This document shows positions 1-5,032 of a DNA stretch of 5,772 nucleotides, piece after piece. How positions within the stretch are numbered: position 1 is the first letter of the stretch; each line of letters opens with the position of its first letter. The DNA comes from UMGS1124 sp045541255 (GTDB taxonomy: Bacteria > Bacillota_I > Bacilli_A > RF39 > UBA660): the NCBI GenBank assembly GCA_045541255.1, contig JAZQIU010000014.1:1-5772 (forward strand), read 5' to 3'. Both the position numbers and the translations under genes were made by a program. The notes beneath the pieces are model-generated. The model ran no database searches. It was not told the DNA's origin and saw nothing but the letters and a program-made list of their open reading frames with translations.

Positions 1-110
1 ATTGGTATGAAATTGAATATAATGGTGATTTAACTATTCTAGGGTTTGATGATGATGGTGCAAAGAAATTTATTTTATATCCTGAAGCACCTATTAAAGG
101 AAGTGATTAG
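1..110 (+). CDS. 3' end of an upstream gene, probably phage tail/baseplate protein (partial)
   Basis: An open frame with codons starting at position 3 runs from the window edge to a TAG at 108-110, giving 35 C-terminal residues (begins WYEIEYNGDL, ends PEAPIKGSD). The peptide is acidic with alternating hydrophobic residues, as in a small beta-rich domain. No motif is recognisable in so short a piece. The next gene's ATG follows the TAG with no gap, and its ribosome binding site (AAAGGAAG, 96-103) lies inside this gene's last codons, so the two are almost certainly co-transcribed. A tail or baseplate role is inferred only from the tail-fibre genes downstream. Confidence 0.6.
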   Translation, partial: WYEIEYNGDLTILGFDDDGAKKFILYPEAPIKGSD

Positions 111-389
111 ATGGATGATTTAGATACTTATGCAGTAGATATAGAAGAAACAGTAGAACTAGAAGTAGATGTAGAACAAATAGGTCCTCGTGGATTGTCA
201 GCTTATGAAGTGTATATGCAAAATGGTGGAACATTATCAGAAGTAGAATGGCTTTCTAGTTTAAAAGGTGAAACAGGAAATAGTGGTGTATATATTGGTG
301 AAGTAGAACCAGAAGATCCAACAATAAATGTATGGATAGATATTAGCGATGATATGACTGCAGTATATGCAGAAAAGGAAGTGTTTTAA
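111..389 (+). CDS. Short collagen-like phage tail-fibre/linker protein
   Basis: This 92-aa protein has three visible parts. Residues 1-23 are very acidic (repeated E/D with V/L, e.g. VELEVDVEQ). Residues 24-57 match a motif common in tail-fibre and baseplate proteins of Gram-positive phages: a GPRG collagen-like start, SAYEVYMQNGGTLSEVEWL, then LKGETGNSG. Residues 60-77 (VYIGEVEP...NVWIDIS) match another widespread tail-protein segment of the form 'YIG-x-EP-x(n)-VWID'. Such segments usually occur inside long fibre proteins as linkers or trimerisation elements; here they make up nearly the whole gene, so it may be a small baseplate accessory or connector. The start is supported by AAAGGAAG seven bases upstream. 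The TAA stop overlaps the next ATG (TAATG), indicating translational coupling. The family assignment is from recalled motifs; the exact role is inferred. Confidence 0.7.
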   Translation: MDDLDTYAVDIEETVELEVDVEQIGPRGLSAYEVYMQNGGTLSEVEWLSSLKGETGNSGVYIGEVEPEDPTINVWIDISDDMTAVYAEKEVF

Positions 390-649
390 TGAATACACAA
401 TATCTTATTAAAAATACTACTTTAATTGATATAGCAAATGCCATAAGATGTATGGATGAAACTACTGATGTTATACAAGTTAAAAAATTTCCTGAAAGAA
501 TTTTGCAACTTAAACCAACGATTGAAGATTATATGAGAATAAGCGACTATTTAAAGTATCCAAAAGTGATAAATGAAGCCGATTATGAGCAATCAGAAAT
601 AGATAAAACTGAAGCATTAATAAAATTTTATTTAGAAATGGAGGGATAA
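389..649 (+). CDS. Small phage tail-fibre adaptor-like protein
   Basis: The product is 86 aa. Residues 10-41 follow the pattern L-x2-IA-x-AIR ... I-x-V-x2-FPE-x-I-x2-L, a short helical segment often seen at the start of, or between, domains of tail-fibre proteins in Bacillota phages (typically 'IADAIR-x-KTG...I-x3-FA-x-I'). Residues 43-86 are charged and probably helical (IEDYMRISDYLKYP, then a Glu/Lys-rich stretch ending FYLEMEG) with no family I recognise. There is no signal peptide or membrane segment. The ATG overlaps the preceding TAA by one base and has AAAAGGAAG seven bases upstream. One base separates it from the large fibre gene at 651, so a structural partner or assembly factor for that fibre is plausible. 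It could instead be a detached N-terminal piece of an ancestral longer fibre gene. Confidence 0.65.
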   Translation: MNTQYLIKNTTLIDIANAIRCMDETTDVIQVKKFPERILQLKPTIEDYMRISDYLKYPKVINEADYEQSEIDKTEALIKFYLEMEG

Positions 650-650
650 T

Positions 651-2468
651 ATGGCTAGTGAATTATTAAAAACATTTGAAAAAATAGAAGCAGGTAGAAA
701 AAATATTATAAATACACTTGAAAATAAAGGCTATTTAGTTAATGAAAATGATTCTTTTTATGATATAGGTAATACTTTAATAACTATACCAAATTCGCAA
801 CCTAATTATACATTAACAAATGGTATTAAATATTATGATAATCCCGAAGATGATCCGGAAGTTTGGAAAAGACCAACAGACTGGATAGATTCATTATCTA
901 TATATAAAACATTTGATGATATAGAAGTGGAAACTATAGAAAGTTCTACTACCGGAAAAAAAATTATTAAAATATTATCTCCAACGATGTTTGCATTATT
1001 AGATAATGAACGAGATGATATAACATTTAAAGGTGGTTATAGTGTTGATACTAGAATTGAAAATAGCTTTGAAATTGGTCTTATAAGAGGACCTAATGAT
1101 GTTAATCAATCTAATACTATAGGAAGAATAATAACTTCTGATGGTGCTGTATATGATTTGAATCAAGATAATAAAGAATTTTTACATACTTGGGATAAAA
1201 GTAAAGATATTAATAATAAATATAGATGGTTTATTTTATATAAATCTCCAACAAATCCAGATGTCGCAAGTCAAGCAGGACCAAACTATACAGATGTATT
1301 AGAACTTATAGTATCAGCAACAAGATATGGTCATGGTGTTTTTGGTAGTAATAAAGCTCCTAAACTTAAACATTTACATTTTATTGATCCATTTACAGAA
1401 GAAGGCAAAAAAAATATAGACAATAGTTATAGTTCGGCTGAAATACATTTAGAAAATAGTACTTATGATAAATGGAATAATTTAAAAAGATTGACAATGG
1501 ATAATAAACTTGTTACACATTTAAAAATAAATACTTCTTATCCTTCAACATCTTTAAATACAATAATAGCACCATATTATACAATTAGTTCTTATGTCTT
1601 TTATAGATCTCCTGTAAAATATGTATATTTAGGTTCATTTTCTGGTCATTATGGTTCAACATATAATTCTGGATCTAACAATTCTTATGTACAAGGATGG
1701 GGCATCCATTTAAAGTATTTAAAAATAAATGAAGAAGTTTTTAAAGATTATATTTCAACAAAAAGCTTTGGTGGACTTTGTGGGTTCTGTAAAATACAGG
1801 ATCCAAATCCAATCATAAAACACATAGTCAAAGCTGGTTCCGATAGTGGCACTTCTAATAATGCAGATTATGCAGGTACAGCGGTTACTTGTAAAGAATG
1901 GAATTTTAATAATCTTAAAGAAATTAATGGTAGATATTTTCTATTTGGTGTGAAAACAGAAGTAATTAGTTTACCAGAACTAGAATTAATTCCATCATCT
2001 ACAAGTTGCTTTGTTAATACAGAATGTAAATATTTATATATGCCAAAATTAAAGAGAATAGAACATACAAGTTTTAATATTCCATGTGGATTACTAGAAT
2101 TAGAACTACCTGAATTAGAGTATGTTGAAAAAGGTCTTATATCTCAATCAAGTTATACTACTTCCACACCAAACTCTTTATTAAGCTTATCACTTCCAAA
2201 AATAAAAGAGTGCTCTGAATACTTATTAAATAGATTGGATTCATTAGAAATTTTACATTTACCAAAGGGTTTTAAACAAAGCTTACATCTATGTAGTTTA
2301 AGGTCATTAAGTATAGAATCAATGAGAGAATTATGTGAAAATTTGGCAGATGTTACAGAAGAAGAACAGGTATATACATTAAAGGTTTTAAAATCCACTT
2401 ATAACATCTATAAAGATTGTTATGCTATAGCAGAAACTAAAGGATGGGTTATAACACAACTTAGTTAA
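651..2468 (+). CDS. Phage tail-fibre protein with BspA-like leucine-rich repeats
   Basis: This 605-aa protein is probably a receptor-binding or adhesion fibre. Residues 1-46 are a helical N-terminal module (IINTLENKGYLV...SFYDIGNTL) resembling the start of the 3245 gene product. Residues 60-225 form a separate domain opening with an RPTDWIDSLSI segment (74-84), reminiscent of the 'RPxDWL' domain that precedes leucine-rich repeats in other phage tail proteins, although its later part is too diverged to be certain. From about residue 236 to 560 are irregular leucine-rich repeats of the BspA/LRR_5 kind: LKHLHFID, LKRLTMD, VKYVYLGSF, LKYLKINEEVF, ISLPELELI, LYMPKLKRIE, LELPELEYVE, LSLPKIKE, LEILHLPKGF. 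The last 50 residues (LRSLSIESMRELCENL ... AIAETKGWVIT) look like the usual C-terminal cap with a final KGW. The start has GGAGG at 640-644. It ends 18 bases before the next gene. BspA-type repeats are known in surface adhesins; the fibre role comes from the context. Confidence 0.75.
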   Translation: MASELLKTFEKIEAGRKNIINTLENKGYLVNENDSFYDIGNTLITIPNSQPNYTLTNGIKYYDNPEDDPEVWKRPTDWIDSLSIYKTFDDIEVETIESSTTGKKIIKILSPTMFALLDNERDDITFKGGYSVDTRIENSFEIGLIRGPNDVNQSNTIGRIITSDGAVYDLNQDNKEFLHTWDKSKDINNKYRWFILYKSPTNPDVASQAGPNYTDVLELIVSATRYGHGVFGSNKAPKLKHLHFIDPFTEEGKKNIDNSYSSAEIHLENSTYDKWNNLKRLTMDNKLVTHLKINTSYPSTSLNTIIAPYYTISSYVFYRSPVKYVYLGSFSGHYGSTYNSGSNNSYVQGWGIHLKYLKINEEVFKDYISTKSFGGLCGFCKIQDPNPIIKHIVKAGSDSGTSNNADYAGTAVTCKEWNFNNLKEINGRYFLFGVKTEVISLPELELIPSSTSCFVNTECKYLYMPKLKRIEHTSFNIPCGLLELELPELEYVEKGLISQSSYTTSTPNSLLSLSLPKIKECSEYLLNRLDSLEILHLPKGFKQSLHLCSLRSLSIESMRELCENLADVTEEEQVYTLKVLKSTYNIYKDCYAIAETKGWVITQLS

Positions 2469-2486
2469 AAAGAATGGAGGTAAAAA

Positions 2487-3245
2487 ATGTCGCTATTAAG
2501 AATTAAAAATTCTAATGGAAAATGGGTTCATATACCTGCAATACATGGTAAACCGGGTAAAGATGGTGCTATTCAATATGTAGCAGGAGAAGGAATTAAA
2601 ATAGAAGATAATGTTATTAGTTCTGATATTGATGAAGAAAAAATAAAAACAATAACAGGTGAACCTGAAAAATTAAGTACAATTGATAAAAGCAATTTGG
2701 TCAATGCTATCAATGAAATAAGTAATGTAATTATGGTGCATTTAGAAAGTGATAGCACATATAAGTTAGCTTCTAATAAAGAAAAAATTCAAAATATTTT
2801 ACCCTATTTAAAAACAAAAGATGTAATTGTTCGTTTAATCAATCCAAATACTTCTTATTGGAGTGCAGGTATGTTATTTATTGAACCTTCACAATATCAA
2901 AATATAGAAGATATATCAACATATAGTGGTACTTTAAAATGGTATTCGGAAATAGATAAGCATATCTATGTACAGGGTGGAGCAGTAGTAATGGGGTTTG
3001 AAAGAACATATATTGAAGTTACTGTTAGTAATGGTAAAGTAACACAAATAAAAGGAACAGATGGAAAGTCAAAATTAAATACAAGTGGTGGAAGTTATTT
3101 AGATATAATTACAAAAAATAATACTTTAACATATACACCTACGAGTGCTTATCATCCTGCTACAAAAAAATATGTAGATAGTATAGTAGGAAATATAAAC
3201 ACTATATTAGAAACACTTGTAACAGTTGAGGAGGAAACAAATTAA
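2487..3245 (+). CDS. Collagen-like phage tail-fibre protein
   Basis: This 252-aa protein has the build of a trimeric phage fibre. Residues 3-27 (LLRIKNSNGKWVHIPAI, then GKPGKDG) match the N-terminus of many Gram-positive phage fibres, where a short 'RIK..NG.W..IPAI' strand leads into collagen-like Gly-X-Y triplets. Residues 31-46 (YVAGEGIKIEDNVISS) and 58-78 (a GEPEKLSTIDKSNLVNAINE core) are also recurrent fibre segments. Residues 80-212 form a central domain I cannot assign, probably beta-rich. Residues 215-232 (TYTPTSAYHPATKKYVDS) are the familiar fibre 'YHPATKKYVD' motif, followed by a short heptad-like helix (IVGNINTILETL) likely to trimerise. The start is clear: GGAGGT at 2476-2481, five bases from the ATG. 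The stop overlaps the next start by one base (TAATG). A structural or host-contact fibre is likely; receptor and fold are unknown. Confidence 0.75.
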   Translation: MSLLRIKNSNGKWVHIPAIHGKPGKDGAIQYVAGEGIKIEDNVISSDIDEEKIKTITGEPEKLSTIDKSNLVNAINEISNVIMVHLESDSTYKLASNKEKIQNILPYLKTKDVIVRLINPNTSYWSAGMLFIEPSQYQNIEDISTYSGTLKWYSEIDKHIYVQGGAVVMGFERTYIEVTVSNGKVTQIKGTDGKSKLNTSGGSYLDIITKNNTLTYTPTSAYHPATKKYVDSIVGNINTILETLVTVEEETN

Positions 3246-4405
3246 TGGCTACTATTGAAAAACAATTAGAACAATTACAAGTTGATAAACAATTATTAGT
3301 AGATAATCTTGTTTCTAAAGATGTACAAGCTAGTTATGAAGAAACATTTACTTCTTTAGTTCCAAAAATCGCTGAAATAAAAACATTGTATGAACCAAGA
3401 GGTTTTATAGGCTTTGAGAGTTATGAGGGAACAGATTTAAATGATGAAGTCAAAAGATTAAATACTATTAACTTAACTTCTTTATTTAATTTTTTTTATA
3501 AATGTAAAAATATAACTACTCTAGACCTTTCTCATTGGGATACATCAAATGTTACCTCATTTGGAGGATTATTTAATGAATGTTATAAATTATCAAGTTT
3601 AAATTTGAGTGGTTGGGATTCTAGTAAAGTTGTATCTATGAGTGACATGTTTAATTCATGCCCTAAATTAACTGAACTTGATTTAAGTGATTGGGATGTA
3701 TCATCTGTAAAGACTTGTTATGAAATGTTTTATAGTTGTACAAAATTGAAAAAATTAAATTTAAAAAATTGGAAATTTACAGCGAGTGAAAATGTATCAT
3801 TAGGATGTATGTTTTGGTATTGCTATGATTTATCAGAAATTGATGTTAGTGGTTGGGATACCAGTTCTGTTAGTTATATAGGAAGTATGTTTAGGAATTG
3901 TAGAAGTTTGACTGCTTTAAATTTAGAACATTTTAATACTAGCAAAGTAACTAGCATAGCAAATATATTTGAAGGTGCTACTGCATTAACTACACTTGAA
4001 ATAAGTTCATGGGATATGAGTAAAGCAACATATTTGGGAAGTGCTTTTTCAAACTGTGAAAATTTGAAAAATATTGATATATCAAGTTGGTGTACTGATA
4101 ATGTAATTAATATGGGAAATATGTTTTATAATTGTCATTCGTTAGAAAGTTTAGATTTAAGTAATTGGAATACATCAAATGTAACTACAATGACTATGAT
4201 TTTTTATAGTTGTTATAGTTTAAAACATTTAGATATAAGAAATTTTGAATTTACTGATAAATTAATAAATACTAATGGAATGTTTTCCTATGTGCCTGTT
4301 GATTGTGAAATTATAGTAAAAGATGATACAGCAAGAAATTGGATTCTTGGCAAAAGAAGCGATTTTACTAATATTAAAACTGTTGCTGAATTGGAGGCTG
4401 TATAA
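3245..4405 (+). CDS. DUF285 (BspA-like/PARCEL) repeat tail-fibre adhesin
   Basis: This 386-aa protein is dominated by a regular solenoid. Residues 4-45 are a helical N-terminal module (LLVDNLVSKDVQASYEETF) of the kind that starts many phage fibre proteins. Residues about 65-347 are tandem 26-residue repeats with consensus L-x2-LDLS-x-WDTS-x-VT-x-M-x2-MF-x2-C, the hallmark of DUF285 (PF03382), also described as PARCEL repeats. The aromatic position falls at W98, W124, W150, W176, W204, F230, W256, W282, W308 and F334. Spacing is always 26 except one 28, from a two-residue insertion in the fourth unit. A cysteine recurs 15 residues after it in eight of these ten units. Residues 350-386 (CEIIVKDDTARNW...RSDFTNIKTV) look like the usual capping tail. 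No signal peptide or anchor is present, which fits a phage structural protein rather than a secreted bacterial adhesin. AGGAGGA at 3229-3235 supports the start. The adhesive role is inferred from context. Confidence 0.8.
   Translation: MATIEKQLEQLQVDKQLLVDNLVSKDVQASYEETFTSLVPKIAEIKTLYEPRGFIGFESYEGTDLNDEVKRLNTINLTSLFNFFYKCKNITTLDLSHWDTSNVTSFGGLFNECYKLSSLNLSGWDSSKVVSMSDMFNSCPKLTELDLSDWDVSSVKTCYEMFYSCTKLKKLNLKNWKFTASENVSLGCMFWYCYDLSEIDVSGWDTSSVSYIGSMFRNCRSLTALNLEHFNTSKVTSIANIFEGATALTTLEISSWDMSKATYLGSAFSNCENLKNIDISSWCTDNVINMGNMFYNCHSLESLDLSNWNTSNVTTMTMIFYSCYSLKHLDIRNFEFTDKLINTNGMFSYVPVDCEIIVKDDTARNWILGKRSDFTNIKTVAELEAV
3437..4285 (+). repeat. 78-bp-period coding repeats (DUF285 / PARCEL type)
   Basis: These are the coding repeats of the solenoid: a degenerate first cap unit, then about ten units of 78 bp, one of them 84 bp. 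The DNA copies are well diverged, with matches mostly limited to short stretches. For example, ATACATCAAATGT occurs at 3540-3552 and again at 4170-4182, 630 bp apart, which equals seven 78-bp units plus one 84-bp unit. A short inverted repeat (CAAATG at 3546-3551, CATTTG at 3558-3563) lies in one unit, in keeping with the palindromic character reported for PARCEL elements. The divergence suggests old duplications held by protein-level selection. Confidence 0.8.
4393..4397 (+). promoter_or_regulatory. Ribosome binding site that fixes the start of the small membrane protein
   Basis: GGAGG at 4393-4397 lies nine bases before the ATG at 4407. The open frame extends upstream to an ATG at 4323, but that stretch lies wholly inside the DUF285 fibre gene in another frame and would add 28 residues without any Shine-Dalgarno sequence near its ATG. 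The 4407 start also leaves a one-base gap after the fibre gene's TAA, like the tight spacing elsewhere in the window. Confidence 0.8.
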
Positions 4406-4406
4406 T

Positions 4407-4682
4407 ATGAATTTTATAAAAGAATATTGGGTACAATTAATATTTGTTGGTGGAATATTAATAGGATTAATTAAATTTATATTATGGATGATAGAAGCAA
4501 CAAAATGTAGTTTGAGAAATGATATATTAGATATTTATGATAGATGTAAAGACAAAAAACAAATAACACATTATCAATTAGAATCTATAAAATATAGTTC
4601 AGCATTATATTTTAAATTGAAAGGTAATTCATTTGTTGAAGATGTGGTTGAAAGGGTACATGAATTTGAATTGGTTGATTAG
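4407..4682 (+). CDS. Small one-TM phage protein of the lysis cassette
   Basis: This 91-aa protein starts MNFIKEYW. It has one hydrophobic segment at about residues 8-29 (VQLIFVGGILIGLIKFILWM), followed by a charged, mostly helical domain at 33-91 with spaced features SLRNDILDIYDRC, ITHYQLESIKY and YFKLKGNSFVEDVVERV. This matches, from memory, a small family found just upstream of holins in Bacillota phages: a TM helix, then 'LR-x2-I-x3-Y', a Y/E-rich helix, 'Y-x2-L-x-GN' and a final amphipathic helix. Its function is not established; an accessory holin, antiholin or membrane anchor is possible. The gene follows the fibre gene by one base and precedes the holin by 14 bases. No enzymatic motif is visible. 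The coding call is secure; the family assignment is moderate. Confidence 0.7.
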   Translation: MNFIKEYWVQLIFVGGILIGLIKFILWMIEATKCSLRNDILDIYDRCKDKKQITHYQLESIKYSSALYFKLKGNSFVEDVVERVHEFELVD

Positions 4683-4696
4683 AAAGTAGGTAAGCG

Positions 4697-5032
4697 ATGA
4701 ATACAGAATTAATAGTTCAAATATTGGGGTTAGCAATAGCAAGTACATTTATATCTACACAATTAGTGCAGAGAATAAAAGATAGTTTTAAGGTAAGGAA
4801 ATGGTTACCTCTTGCAATAGTAAGTTTTATTATAAGTTTTGCAATAGGTTTCTTATTTACCATTTCCTTTAGTTCTTTAAATTATTATATGGCTTGTTGG
4901 GTTGGAATTATCACTTATGCTGGAGCAGAAATAATTTATCAAAATTTAAAAGATAAATTGGGATTAAAAAGTATTACAGAATTAGAAAAGGATAGTGATA
5001 ATAATGATAACAGAATCGAGAAGAATAACTGA
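4697..5032 (+). CDS. Putative phage holin (three membrane segments)
   Basis: This 111-aa protein has three hydrophobic segments, at about residues 5-22, 37-57 and 62-81. A basic loop lies between the first two (QRIKDSFKVRKW), and the C-terminal tail is highly charged and Asn/Asp-rich (KDKLGLKS, then ELEKDSDNNDNRIEKNN). Size, topology and position directly before the endolysin fit a class I-like holin, which forms inner-membrane holes late in infection to release or activate the lysin. The segment WVGIITYAGAEIIYQNLKDK resembles the 'G-A-x2-IY' helix near the C-terminus of several Gram-positive phage holins. The start is preceded by a modest AAGTAGG (4684-4690), six bases away and weaker than its neighbours' sites. 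The last 29 bases overlap the endolysin gene in another frame. The TGA stop would only add four residues if read as tryptophan. Confidence 0.75.
   Translation: MNTELIVQILGLAIASTFISTQLVQRIKDSFKVRKWLPLAIVSFIISFAIGFLFTISFSSLNYYMACWVGIITYAGAEIIYQNLKDKLGLKSITELEKDSDNNDNRIEKNN
4986..4992 (+). promoter_or_regulatory. Ribosome binding site of the endolysin, inside the holin gene
   Basis: AAAAGGA at 4986-4992 is 11 bases before the ATG at 5004. A GTG at 4995 in the same frame is only two bases from this site, too close to be a likely start. The endolysin start therefore sits inside the holin's coding region, which suggests coupled translation. Confidence 0.6.

Noticed and set aside
1491..1496. TTGACA as a possible -35 box inside the 605-aa fibre gene
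   Set aside because: There is no good -10 at the expected distance, and it lies mid-gene with no start nearby; chance matches are expected in AT-rich coding sequence.
2153..2398. 81-residue open frame on the minus strand
   Set aside because: It lies fully antisense to the leucine-rich fibre gene, has no ribosome binding site that I can see and no recognisable motif; the plus-strand frame continues through with clear repeat structure.
2573..2758. 61-residue hydrophobic open frame on the minus strand
   Set aside because: It is antisense to the collagen-like fibre gene. The hydrophobic look is a by-product of the complement of AT-rich Asn/Lys/Glu codons.
3437..4285. Repeat array as a CRISPR array or phase-variable tandem repeat
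   Set aside because: The period is 78 bp in frame with strong protein-level consensus but diverged DNA. There are no identical repeats with unique spacers, and too little DNA identity for frequent slippage or recombination.
4323..4406. Upstream extension of the small membrane protein to an ATG at 4323
   Set aside because: It would overlap the DUF285 fibre's conserved C-terminal cap for its whole length and has no Shine-Dalgarno sequence; the ATG at 4407 has GGAGG nine bases upstream.
4401..4406. TATAAT as a possible -10 promoter box before the small membrane protein
   Set aside because: It is formed by the fibre's last codons and stop, has no -35 match 17 bases upstream, and would start transcription inside the gene with its ribosome binding site left out.
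5030..5032. TGA stop of the holin as a sign of code 4 (TGA = Trp) in a Mycoplasma-like host
   Set aside because: Read-through would add only four residues. All tryptophans, including the repeated W column of the DUF285 protein, use TGG, and no internal TGA occurs in any gene, which is unlikely in an AT-rich code-4 genome.
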